Source of the DNA: an uncultured Bacteroidales bacterium
GTDB taxonomy: Bacteria; Bacteroidota; Bacteroidia; Bacteroidales; Paludibacteraceae
Reading direction: 5' to 3'
Length of the DNA stretch: 31,055 nt
NCBI GenBank assembly: GCA_937910305.1
Contig: CALEPS010000123.1
Coordinates: 1-31,055, forward strand
This document shows positions 23,618-31,055 of the stretch, in pieces. Made by a program: the position numbers and the translations under genes. Numbering within the stretch: position 1 is the first letter of the stretch; every line of letters begins with the position of its first letter. The notes beneath the pieces were generated by a model. The model made no database searches. It saw nothing but the letters and a program-made list of their open reading frames with translations, and was not told the origin of the DNA.

Positions 23618-25081
23618 GTATTCTACGGCTGCCATGAGATAGGCGCCGAGGACTTTGCCTTCCGTATTGTCCTGGATCGGCACATCCTTGCCGATCAGGT
23701 AGTACGCTGCCGTGCCGTTGCGGTCGTGGCTGAGACCCGCGGACTGGCAGGAACCCGTGATTGTCAGTATATCCTTGGTACTTGGTATTTCGTCACTTGG
23801 TACTTGGCGCACGAAGGTGCGTTGGATGCCTTCGAAGCCTCGCTTGCCTGCTTCCGCGTGGTCGATCAAACCGAGGCGCGAGCCTTTGAGCAGAGCCGCG
23901 GTGATGAGGCACGAGGCGGAGGACTCCAGGTAATTGCATTGGGTGCCGCCGGCTTCCACATTGGTGTACTTCGCCGAACCGGTATCGTCCACGCCCTGCG
24001 TAGCACATTTCTCCGGACCATAGGCTAAGAGCTGGTACCAACACCCCGTTTCTTTGTCCTGACGGGCTACAAGACCGTCCGACAAGGCTTGCAGATACTC
24101 CCGCATCTGGTCGAAGTTTGCCGCCTGCGGCAGCTCCTTCGTACATTGTCCGTCGTCACTTAGTCCTTTCATATACGCTTCCAATACATCCACCAGCGCG
24201 AGGATATACCATCCAGCCGCGCGTCCCCAGCTCTCCTCGGAGTGATAAACCGGTGGTAATTGAGAATTGAGAATTGAGAATTGAGATTTATACGCATGTC
24301 CGGCGTCGTATATTGCCTTGCCGTTCTTATTGGTCGTCACATCGGTGAAGAGGACATGATACAGAAGCTGTTTCTCTTCGTCCCATAGATAGGGCCACGA
24401 GACCTCGAACTGGGTATAGACATCGTTCCATCCGAGTCCCGTTCCCTCGCATGCACCCACTGCCAGCAGTTGCGCCAGCAGCGCGGGACCCATGTACGCC
24501 CCGTCGCACCACATCTGACCCCAATAGGATTTCTCGGGGTTGTCCGTAGCCTTGTGCATCCATCCGCCGTTCGGAAGCGAGTACTTGGCTTTATGCTCCG
24601 CCAGCCCTTCTGCTGCGCGGTGCATCTGCTCCATATAGTAAGCCGCCTTCTCGGGGTTCTCAAACCGTCCGCCCGGCTTGGCTCCTTCGTAGAGCCCAAG
24701 GAACACCTTGGCACAGTTGAGGTCGTCAAGGATACCGCCTCTCACAAGACGGTCCAGCTCGGCTTGGTCCAGACTGTCCGCCCATTGGGCAAGACCTATG
24801 TACCACGCATCCGCCCAGGCGGAGTCCTGGTAGTACTGCCATACATCGAGGATACCTTTCGCCACCACGCCGGGTACGTAGTCCCATGTAGCGGCAGTCT
24901 CGGGAACGGTCACGCCGTTGGTGGAGTTGGCGTTCGGGAAACCGACACAGTTGTCCTTGTTATACCACGCGCTCATGCGCGCATTGATCATCTGCTCCGA
25001 ATAGCGGACGGGCTGCGGCTTGGCGCAAGCAGCGAGGAGAATCCCCGCTGCCGCCATCACTATGATATGAGTTGTCTTCAT
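23600..25081 (-). CDS. GH105/GH88-like lipoprotein, probable unsaturated rhamnogalacturonyl hydrolase
   Basis: 493 residues. The lipobox LAAC (Cys19) marks a lipoprotein. The fold is an (alpha/alpha)6 barrel of GH105/GH88 type: MWCDGAYMGP (Asp193, in the place of the catalytic Asp of YteR-like enzymes), ESWGRAAGWYILALVDVLE (residues 283-301, signature of the family), and a C-terminal GTAAYYLIGKDVP with a GAYLMAAVEYE end. These enzymes remove the unsaturated galacturonyl group left by pectate or rhamnogalacturonan lyases; the exact substrate is not settled by sequence alone. A 7-bp tandem repeat (24258-24285) adds KSQFSILNSQL in a loop before the ESWGR motif. It is the last gene of the minus-strand cluster, 51 bp after the barrel gene and separated from it by a CTAG array. 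No other pectin genes are in view. Confidence 0.85.
   Translation of the reverse strand: MKTTHIIVMAAAGILLAACAKPQPVRYSEQMINARMSAWYNKDNCVGFPNANSTNGVTVPETAATWDYVPGVVAKGILDVWQYYQDSAWADAWYIGLAQWADSLDQAELDRLVRGGILDDLNCAKVFLGLYEGAKPGGRFENPEKAAYYMEQMHRAAEGLAEHKAKYSLPNGGWMHKATDNPEKSYWGQMWCDGAYMGPALLAQLLAVGACEGTGLGWNDVYTQFEVSWPYLWDEEKQLLYHVLFTDVTTNKNGKAIYDAGHAYKSQFSILNSQLPPVYHSEESWGRAAGWYILALVDVLEAYMKGLSDDGQCTKELPQAANFDQMREYLQALSDGLVARQDKETGCWYQLLAYGPEKCATQGVDDTGSAKYTNVEAGGTQCNYLESSASCLITAALLKGSRLGLIDHAEAGKRGFEGIQRTFVRQVPSDEIPSTKDILTITGSCQSAGLSHDRNGTAAYYLIGKDVPIQDNTEGKVLGAYLMAAVEYERMAR
24258..24285. repeat. 7-bp tandem array (AATTGAG), in coding DNA
   Basis: Four perfect copies of AATTGAG at 24258, 24265, 24272 and 24279. 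In the GH105-like gene they encode FSILNSQL, between the AGHAYK and PPVYHSEESW parts. Confidence 0.95.
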
Positions 25082-25091
25082 TTGTCTATTT

Positions 25092-25136
25092 ATAGGATAC
25101 GAGGGTCCTAGGATACTAGAGCCCCTAGGATCCTAG
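25092..25136. repeat. 8-bp CTAG tandem array (C), supplies a stop codon
   Basis: CTAG at 25108, 25116, 25125 and 25133, with decayed units at 25092 (ATAG) and 25100 (CGAG): an 8-bp period with one 9-bp step. It contains the palindrome CTAGGATCCTAG (25125-25136). The last unit gives the stop of the barrel gene on the minus strand. Confidence 0.9.
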
Positions 25137-27046
25137 AACCTAAAGGTAACACCCATGAGGCAGTTGATGCCCTGCGAGCGGTAGCCGTAGTAAATCTCGT
25201 TCTTCCGGTGCAACCAGTTGTTGAGTTGGAAGAAGATCACGAGGTTCGGCTTCGGCTCCGGGGAAAGTTTACTTCCATCCTTCGTCCTTTCACCTTTCAC
25301 CTTTCCTCCTACCCACATGTTATATGCCGCACCGAGGTTGAGGTCCACCGTCGGCTTCAGGATATGCTCGCCATCCGTAGCCAGAGCCAGCCTGCTGCCG
25401 GTAAAATGGTTGTCCGAATAAACGGACCAGTGCTTGTCTATCTTGCCGTCGATACGCAGGTCGATCTTCCATGCCGCGCGGTCATATACCTTCTTGCTCG
25501 TAGTGATATTCGTCACAGCCGCATCTTCGCCTACGAATTTATAGCTGACGTTCTCATGCTCATAGGCAGCCCAGAAGAAATAATCGCCGTTGAGGTTGAT
25601 GCGGACGATGTCGCGGTAGTGGTAGTTGATCTGACCGCCTATCTTACCTCGGCCGTAATCGCTGTAGGTATAAGCGAAATCACCCGCCATCATCGGCGTG
25701 CCCAGACCTTTGGCGGCATAAGTGGTCGTGTTGGTCGTATTGGCGATAAGGGTCATGCAGTCATACATCAGCGCATAACCTCCGTGGATCTCAAAGAGCA
25801 GGTCCCTGTACGGGCGGATATGGAATCCCAGTTCGCCATCCACCGGCGTATAGGACGCTGCATGATGGGAGATCACGCCGGCGTGGATCACGCGGTAGCG
25901 GTTCGCCTCCATGTAGCCTTGCAGGCTTCCCAGCGCATGGTAGCCCATGATATCCGCATAGAGCGTGAGCCACTGTTTGGCGATCTGCGCCTCCATGTTG
26001 ATATGCGGCGAGGGGGCAAAAGTGATATTGTCCGTAGCCGACAGGCTATTCCTGCCGCGACCTACGTTGAGGTCCAGGTTCACGCCCAAATGGATCCGGA
26101 ACCGCTTGCCTTCATACGCATAATACGGCTCCAGACGGAAATTATGGCGGGCGTTATAGAGCGAGTCGGGTATCTGCTCCGCGAGGGAGGAGAGCTGCAG
26201 GAAGTTGTTCTGCATATACACCTGCGCTCCCACATGGTGCGCCTCGCTATGCCAGTCGAAATCGGCATGCGTACGGAGCTGGTGCTCGCTTACCGCATTA
26301 GGCTTGGCGAACAGCATGTACCCCGTCTGCACGCGGTACTGCACGTCGTTCTTGGCGTTCGCCTTCACGCCCACATACGCCTCGGCGGTCCAGAGCGATG
26401 TCTTATCCCTGTCCGTCAGCGGTGCGCGGTTGGCATACGCCGTCTTGTTCTTCTCCCACATGCCGAAACCGCCTCCGGGCGCTGCGGCTGAACCCGCGTA
26501 GTCGTACCAATGGCCGTACTTATGATAGTATATATTCCCGCCGTTGACGCCGAAATAGAGGTTGCAGGTAGAGAACGTATGCGTGAACGTAAGCCCCAGT
26601 TTGGTGCGGCTGAGCGCATCAATACCCCATTGCGCCTTATGATGGGCATACACATCCAAAATCGATTTCTTGCCGTCATCCAGCTTGTAACCGAAATTGA
26701 ACAAGGTATTGGGATGTCCCACCGCTCCGCGGATATAACCGTGGTATTTCTTGCCCGGTTCGAACCGCGTAGGTTGCGACAGCAGCGGATGGAAACCGGT
26801 GCCGGGAGTGACCTCCGCCGTATATTCCGAATACTCGATAGGCGCAGGCTCCATCTCTACCTCCACTACCGCCGGCTTCGTGGATACTTTGCCTGCCGAC
26901 TGGATCACCGGCTGGAAATCCCGCTCTACCGTCACGGACCTGTTCAGCGCGCTGTCGCTCTGAGCGAAGGTAAGGGCGAATGGCGAAAGGGCAAATATCG
27001 TAATGACGTAATGACGTAATGATGTGATTAATAAATTATTCTTCAT
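25133..27046 (-). CDS. Outer-membrane beta-barrel protein paired with the TPR protein
   Basis: 637 residues. Signal peptide MKNNLLITSLRHYVITIFALSPFALTFAQ, then a conserved N-terminal segment (LNRSVTVERDFQPVIQSAGK, VSTKPAVVEVEMEP) and a long region of alternating strands rich in Tyr, His and Trp, ending GVTFRF with the terminal Phe expected of BAM substrates. It resembles the TonB-receptor-like barrels without a plug that sit next to large TPR proteins in Bacteroidales; function unknown. GGAGGAG upstream of the ATG is a good ribosome site, and the start overlaps the TPR gene end by 11 bp. Part of the signal peptide (HYVITI) is coded by three CGTAATGA repeats, and a loop near the C-terminus (KVKGERTKDG) by a CTTTCAC array. 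Not a full TonB receptor, as no plug domain was seen. Confidence 0.75.
   Translation of the reverse strand: MKNNLLITSLRHYVITIFALSPFALTFAQSDSALNRSVTVERDFQPVIQSAGKVSTKPAVVEVEMEPAPIEYSEYTAEVTPGTGFHPLLSQPTRFEPGKKYHGYIRGAVGHPNTLFNFGYKLDDGKKSILDVYAHHKAQWGIDALSRTKLGLTFTHTFSTCNLYFGVNGGNIYYHKYGHWYDYAGSAAAPGGGFGMWEKNKTAYANRAPLTDRDKTSLWTAEAYVGVKANAKNDVQYRVQTGYMLFAKPNAVSEHQLRTHADFDWHSEAHHVGAQVYMQNNFLQLSSLAEQIPDSLYNARHNFRLEPYYAYEGKRFRIHLGVNLDLNVGRGRNSLSATDNITFAPSPHINMEAQIAKQWLTLYADIMGYHALGSLQGYMEANRYRVIHAGVISHHAASYTPVDGELGFHIRPYRDLLFEIHGGYALMYDCMTLIANTTNTTTYAAKGLGTPMMAGDFAYTYSDYGRGKIGGQINYHYRDIVRINLNGDYFFWAAYEHENVSYKFVGEDAAVTNITTSKKVYDRAAWKIDLRIDGKIDKHWSVYSDNHFTGSRLALATDGEHILKPTVDLNLGAAYNMWVGGKVKGERTKDGSKLSPEPKPNLVIFFQLNNWLHRKNEIYYGYRSQGINCLMGVTFRF
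25280..25307. repeat. 7-bp tandem array (CTTTCAC), in coding DNA
   Basis: Units CTTCGTC, CTTTCAC, CTTTCAC and CTTTCCT at 25280, 25287, 25294 and 25301. They encode GGKVKGERTK in a predicted turn of the barrel protein. Confidence 0.8.
26999..27022. repeat. 8-bp tandem array (CGTAATGA), in coding DNA
   Basis: Three perfect copies of CGTAATGA at 26999, 27007 and 27015; looser 8-bp units extend to both sides. On the minus strand they encode part of the barrel protein's signal peptide. The same word family occurs at 893-932. Confidence 0.92.
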
Positions 27047-30023
27047 CTTCTGTCTCCTCCTTTTCTACGGGTTGTTCGATCTTGTCCAGTTCGGCGAGTC
27101 GTGCGCTGATGAGCGCAGGGATATCGTCGTCTTTCACCATATAGTTCTGTTGCAGGACGAGCAGATACTGCCTTGCCTGGAAATACTCGCCGCGGCTGCG
27201 GTTGATATCGCTCAGGAGCACCAGTGCGCGCGCCAGCCAGTATTGCTGCTGGGTGTTCATCTGGGTGAACTCCATCACTTGGGCTTCCGCGTTCTCCATG
27301 TCCCCGGCTTCGTAATAACTCTGCGCCAGCAGGTATTTGGCCTCCGCGCCTTGCGCCGTACGCACTTCCTTGGCTAATGCCCGCAGGTCCGGCTGGGCCT
27401 TGCTCCATTGGTGGAGAGCGATATAGGCTTTCGCTCTCCCGTACATCGCTTCAGCCTCGGTCTCGTCGCTCACCGGCGTGTCGCTCAGCAGTTGCTCCGC
27501 TACGTCGATAGCCGCCTGGTGTCGGCCCAGCTGCTGCGAGCAGCGCAGGATACCCAGACGGGCGATAGTGGTGTTCTCGCGGGTGGAGGCGAGAGCATGC
27601 ATGCGGTAGAATCCGTCCAGCGCACCTTTCCAGTCGCCTTTGTCATAGCATATCTCCGCTACGCGCATGGCTGCCTCTTCCTGATACGGGTTGGCGTTCA
27701 TCTCCGCCAGCACCGAATACTGACCCAGCGCCTCCGTCGTCTTGCCCAGACGGTAATACGAATCCGCCAGATAATAGCGCGCGGTAGTGCAATAGCGTCC
27801 GCCGGCGCAGTATTGCGTGATATAGTTGCTCAGACTCACCGTCGCCTTCTGGTACGCCGCTTGCATATACTGCATCTCGGCGGCTGCATACAGCAGCGAA
27901 TCCTCTGCCGTGGTGACGTTCATGTTCATCTTCGCAAGGTTCTTCGAGTACGCCAGATATTCATCTACATTGCCGCTCTCGATATACAGTGCCTGAAGGG
28001 CGTCCAGAGCGGTGTAGGCCTCTTCCGTAGCCGGATATTTCTCTATCGTCTGGCGGTAGGCGGCTATAGCCTGGTCGTTCTGCCCCAGGTTACGGAAGAG
28101 CATGGCGCGCTCCAGAGAAGCCTTCCGTGCCAGCGTGGAGTGGGGATAACCGCCCAGCAGCTGCTCATAGGTGATGATAGCGCTCCGCTCGTCATCTTGC
28201 TGCAACTGGGCACGCGCGATCTCATACACGCCGTCGTCCGCATAGTCGGATTTGGGATAGCGTTTCACCAGGTCGCGCAGCACACTGATCTTATCGCTGT
28301 ATTTATGCTGCAAGCCGAGGGCATAGCCTTTCTGGAACAGCGCGTAGTCCGTTCCGGCAGCCTGCAGGTTCGCCACCTGCGAGTAATACGAGATAGCCTG
28401 CGGGAACTGGCGGGCGTTGAAATAGCAGTCACCTATGCGGTTGAGTGCATCGGCGTAGGTCGGCTCGGTAGCCAGTGCCGCATCGATATACATGGAGAAA
28501 GCGTTCTGCGCCTTGTTATACTGCTTCTGCGAGAAGAAGGCATAACCCTGCAGATACCGCGCTATGGAGTAGTTCGCCGATCCTTTGGCGCCGGGACGGC
28601 TGAAGAAGGTGTTGAGGTCCGACTCGCAGGCGGTGTAGTTGCGCAGACGGTAGTTCGCCTCCGCACGCACATAATAAGCCTCCGTCGTATATTCCGAACT
28701 CTCCGCGTCATGCTTGATCACCTCCGTCATCCAGTCCACGGACTGCTGCATCTTGCCTTGCAGGAAATTGTCGGCGCCTAACTGGTAGCGCAGATATTGC
28801 TTGGTCTGCAGCATCTTCGGCGTAGGGGAAGGGATCGAGTCCAGCGTCTGGATAGCGGCGGCGTAGTTCTTGCTCTGCATCAGCGCATCCGAGAGCAACT
28901 GGTAAATCCGTCCTTCGTATTTGGAATCCGGGTATTGAGACAGAAAATCATTGAATGCCCGCACGGACTCGCCCAGGGCGCTAGAGCTCTGGTAGGTGCA
29001 GAGCGTGTAGTTGTACGCCGCCTCTTCCGCTACGGCAGGAGTGATCTTGTACCCCGCTGCGGCCTGGTACGACAACTTCGCCTGCTCCGGCTGACCGAGT
29101 TGCACATAGGCGTTGCCCAGCGTCAGACAGGCGGCCTCAGAGATGGAGTCATGCTCTTGCTTGACCTGCTTGAGAGAACCTACGGCAGCTTCATACTGTC
29201 CCAACCGGTACTGAACCGTTCCGAGCATGAACATGTCATTCCGCAACGGCTCCTCTTTGTTCTCCGCAGCCGATTTCCGGTAGATGTTCAGGTGCTCCAC
29301 CGCGCTGTTGTAGTCCTTCTTGAGAAAACTCATCTCGCCCAGTATGCGGTGCAGCTCGCCGTTATTCAGGTTCTCCGGATGCTCGCGAAGCAGCGCGTTG
29401 GTTCTCGACTCCGCCTCTTCGTAATCCCCCGTCGCGTAGTATATCTGCGTCAGGTAATAAGGGACGGTCTTGGCGTACTGAGGGTCGTCCTCCAGAGACT
29501 TCAGGGCAGGAAGCGCCTTCTCATACCGCTCCAGCTTGTACATGCAGTAGGCGTAGTAATAGGTGCCGCGGGTCGTATAACGGCTGTTCCCCTTGCCCAA
29601 CTGGCTGAAATAGATAGAGGCACGCTGGTACTCCTGCATCATCAGATAGGCGTATCCGCGGTAAAACGCATAGTCTGTCTGATGATCGCGGCTCAAGGCC
29701 TTCGGATCTACCGGCTCCAGTATCTTCAACCCTTGTTTGTAATGTCCTTTCTCTACCTGTAGCACACCCTGCATGAAATGCACCTCGTCCTGAAACGTGG
29801 TGTACGGGTACGCCTGCAGATAGCTCTTGAGGTCGCGCTGAAGCATCTTGTCACGTCCGTCGAAACGCTCGGCTAACGCGTTATAGCGCGTCTCCATCTC
29901 CGTCGTCTGGGCGGAGAGAGGGGCAAAAAAGAATACAGAGAACAGAATACAGAGTACAGACATAATTAGTCTGTGTTCTGTCAGCGCAGTGGTCTGTATT
30001 CTGTCAGCGAAGCGGTCTATCAT
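27036..30023 (-). CDS. Large periplasmic TPR-repeat protein
   Basis: 995 residues from ATG 30023. Three starts are possible: 30047 (+8 residues), 30023 (ATGA overlap with the upstream stop, chosen) and 29963 (975 residues, starting directly at a signal peptide MSVLCILFSVFFFAPLSAQ). The body is built of about 20 or more TPR-like helix pairs (repeated A/G at position 8, Y/F at 11, A at 20, P at 32; for example YYYAYCMYKLERYEKALPAL, ADALNRIGDCYFNARQFPQA). The end is acidic (EKEETEDEE). It should be a periplasmic protein-interaction scaffold. The adjoining barrel gene overlaps it by 11 bp, so the two are probably co-translated and work together at the outer membrane. This TPR plus barrel pairing is, as I recall, common in Bacteroidales; its role is unknown to me. 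Confidence 0.82.
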   Translation of the reverse strand: MIDRFADRIQTTALTEHRLIMSVLCILFSVFFFAPLSAQTTEMETRYNALAERFDGRDKMLQRDLKSYLQAYPYTTFQDEVHFMQGVLQVEKGHYKQGLKILEPVDPKALSRDHQTDYAFYRGYAYLMMQEYQRASIYFSQLGKGNSRYTTRGTYYYAYCMYKLERYEKALPALKSLEDDPQYAKTVPYYLTQIYYATGDYEEAESRTNALLREHPENLNNGELHRILGEMSFLKKDYNSAVEHLNIYRKSAAENKEEPLRNDMFMLGTVQYRLGQYEAAVGSLKQVKQEHDSISEAACLTLGNAYVQLGQPEQAKLSYQAAAGYKITPAVAEEAAYNYTLCTYQSSSALGESVRAFNDFLSQYPDSKYEGRIYQLLSDALMQSKNYAAAIQTLDSIPSPTPKMLQTKQYLRYQLGADNFLQGKMQQSVDWMTEVIKHDAESSEYTTEAYYVRAEANYRLRNYTACESDLNTFFSRPGAKGSANYSIARYLQGYAFFSQKQYNKAQNAFSMYIDAALATEPTYADALNRIGDCYFNARQFPQAISYYSQVANLQAAGTDYALFQKGYALGLQHKYSDKISVLRDLVKRYPKSDYADDGVYEIARAQLQQDDERSAIITYEQLLGGYPHSTLARKASLERAMLFRNLGQNDQAIAAYRQTIEKYPATEEAYTALDALQALYIESGNVDEYLAYSKNLAKMNMNVTTAEDSLLYAAAEMQYMQAAYQKATVSLSNYITQYCAGGRYCTTARYYLADSYYRLGKTTEALGQYSVLAEMNANPYQEEAAMRVAEICYDKGDWKGALDGFYRMHALASTRENTTIARLGILRCSQQLGRHQAAIDVAEQLLSDTPVSDETEAEAMYGRAKAYIALHQWSKAQPDLRALAKEVRTAQGAEAKYLLAQSYYEAGDMENAEAQVMEFTQMNTQQQYWLARALVLLSDINRSRGEYFQARQYLLVLQQNYMVKDDDIPALISARLAELDKIEQPVEKEETEDEE
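29932..29959. repeat. 7-bp tandem array (AATACAG/AGAACAG), in coding DNA
   Basis: Heptamers AATACAG, AGAACAG, AATACAG and AGTACAG at 29932, 29939, 29946 and 29953. On the minus strand they encode the hydrophobic core (VLCILFSV) of the TPR protein's signal peptide. Confidence 0.9.
29971..30016. repeat. 2 x 23-bp imperfect direct repeat at the TPR gene start
   Basis: 29971-29993 and 29994-30016 differ at three positions (CTGTGTTCTGTCAGCGCAG against CTGTATTCTGTCAGCGAAG). The repeat lies between the upstream stop codon and the signal peptide, so it is either a leader or an N-terminal extension depending on the start used. Confidence 0.88.
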
Positions 30024-31055
30024 CTTGCTAATTTGATTTCGTTCCACATCTCAAGCAGCATCTCTTGCGCATCGCCGGCGTCATGCATGAGCGCGCAGCG
30101 GTCGATGATGCTCTTGTCTGCATAGTAAACGGGATTGAGGTGCAGGGCATGCGGATCCAGCATCTCGCCGTCAACCTCGATAGGATCCTCGCCGAAGAAA
30201 TACGAAGCATCTACGGTCTCGGGCCACTCCTCCTCGTCGTTCTGGTCTTCCAGCACTGTCGCTGCGGCAAGAGGACCGCCGGCGCAAGATACATAACCGA
30301 TCTCGTCCATGTTAGCCAGCGCATTGTCAGCGCGGCACATATAGTCGATGAAATAGGTTGCGGCTTTCACATTCTTGGCATACTTCGGGATAACCCAGCC
30401 GTCGAACCATACGTTGGAACCCTCTTTGGGGACGATGTAATCCAGCATCACTCCTATCTCGGCTGCCTCTTCGATGGCAAACTGCGCGTCGCCGGACCAG
30501 CTCAGGTTCAGCCATGCTTTGCCTTTCGTCATCTCTTCTTTTCCGAAATCAACCTCCCATCCGCAGATCTGTCTCTTGGCCTGGAGAAGGATCTCTTTCA
30601 CGGCGGCTACGCGCTCGGGGGTGATGTTGCGTACAAGCTCGTCGCGGTTGATTCTGCCTGCCTCGATATCATCCGAGAAAGCGTATAGTACCAACACCGA
30701 ATAGACATCGCGGAATGCGTCTTTCATCAGGATGCGGTTCTCGAAATCCGGGTTCAGGATAGCGCTCCAGCTCTCCAGATCCTCGCTCTTCACATACTGC
30801 GGGTTGTAGATGAAGCCGGTCGTGCCCCACATATAACCTACCGTGTAGTCGCTTACTTTGACATCGGTACTCGGTGCCATCTGCTGGAATTTCTCCGTTA
30901 CGAACGGCGAGATATTGTCGAAATACCAGATGCTGTCGGCGATCAGCTCCTTCTGGATCGGCAGGAGAAGGTCTTTCTTCAGCATGCGCTCGATGATGTA
31001 CTCCGACGGACAGAATACGTCGTAGTCCTCGTGACCTACCTCGATCTTCGTCAAA
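30020..31055 (-). CDS. potD: Spermidine/putrescine ABC transporter substrate-binding protein, PotD-like (5' partial)
   Basis: The frame stays open to the window edge; the TTG near 31054 is only an internal Leu codon, so the N-terminus is missing. About 345 residues are visible. PotD-type landmarks in order: DYDVFCPSEYIIERM; DYTVGYMWGTTGFIYNP; LNLSWSGDAQFA; and EGSNVWFDGWVIPKYAKN, whose Trp and Asp match the polyamine-binding Trp255 and Asp257 of E. coli PotD. Near the C-terminus an acidic insert (about LEDQNDEEEWPETVDASYFF) is not in E. coli PotD. It would bind polyamines in the periplasm and deliver them to the PotABC importer, whose genes would be expected upstream, outside the window. The stop overlaps the chosen TPR start (ATGA). 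The polyamine specificity is from family resemblance. Confidence 0.85.
   Translation of the reverse strand, partial: LTKIEVGHEDYDVFCPSEYIIERMLKKDLLLPIQKELIADSIWYFDNISPFVTEKFQQMAPSTDVKVSDYTVGYMWGTTGFIYNPQYVKSEDLESWSAILNPDFENRILMKDAFRDVYSVLVLYAFSDDIEAGRINRDELVRNITPERVAAVKEILLQAKRQICGWEVDFGKEEMTKGKAWLNLSWSGDAQFAIEEAAEIGVMLDYIVPKEGSNVWFDGWVIPKYAKNVKAATYFIDYMCRADNALANMDEIGYVSCAGGPLAAATVLEDQNDEEEWPETVDASYFFGEDPIEVDGEMLDPHALHLNPVYYADKSIIDRCALMHDAGDAQEMLLEMWNEIKLAR

Noticed and set aside
22939..25136. CTAG arrays as a CRISPR array or transposon ends
   Set aside because: 8-bp units without spacers exclude CRISPR; no transposase or target-site duplication is visible.
27408..29762. Two long plus-strand open frames (457 and 321 codons) opposite the TPR gene
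   Set aside because: The translations are low in structure and rich in Arg/Leu/Val typical of antisense frames; the minus strand encodes regular TPR helices.

Overview
The window looks like chromosomal DNA of a member of the order Bacteroidales (Bacteroidota). Four promoters have the Bacteroidota form TTG/TTTG-N20-TAnnTTTG. Two large exported proteins end in degenerate type IX secretion (T9SS) sorting domains. There is also a GH105-like lipoprotein, an OmpA-type protein with carboxypeptidase-regulatory-like repeats, a conserved TPR protein/outer-membrane barrel pair, and a four-helix-bundle 'suffix' protein. No rRNA, tRNA, CRISPR array, transposase or phage gene was seen. Genus and species cannot be fixed from sequence reading alone.

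Layout. 1-7499 (+): the 3' end of an OmpA/regulatory-domain protein, then two tandem paralogous cell-surface proteins. 7533-8945 (-): an outer-membrane barrel of DUF4421 type, with a long repeat-derived linker after its signal peptide. 8946-9640: non-coding. 9640-12470 (+): an island of three different type II toxin-antitoxin operons (MqsR/MqsA-like, RelE/ParE-type, YafQ-type). Each has its own related leader/promoter and a candidate terminator. After each operon comes the signal-peptide-encoding head of a surface-protein gene. The first two heads are dead stubs. The third belongs to the intact 3308-residue protein at 12545-22471, made of InlB/Listeria-Bacteroides repeats, BIG2, Ig-like and FnIII modules. 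Two small genes follow it on the same strand: a secreted/tail-anchored protein and a four-helix-bundle protein. 23600-31055 (-): a probable co-directional cluster in transcription order PotD-like binding protein (partial), TPR protein, outer-membrane barrel and GH105-like lipoprotein, with overlapping or close gene ends.

Two signals stand out. First, the giant gene carries a run of 10 G and a 4 x 11-bp tandem array between its ATG and its signal peptide. Both can shift the frame, and losing or gaining one G brings an early stop in either case, so it looks like a phase-variable (contingency) locus. Second, many gene edges in the window carry their own short tandem array with a 7-, 8-, 9- or 11-bp period. 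Word families differ from place to place (CTAGxxxx, CGTAATGA, GAGAATT, CTGATGG, ACAGAAT and others). The arrays sit just before starts, in signal peptides, in linkers or loops, or supply stop codons. They recall the cyanobacterial STRR heptamers in style but are not the same words.

How the genes may work together: much of the window serves the cell envelope (T9SS-type cargo, outer-membrane barrels, an OmpA anchor). The toxin-antitoxin/stub layout suggests a hypervariable surface-protein locus held or reshaped by addiction modules. That last point is inference.
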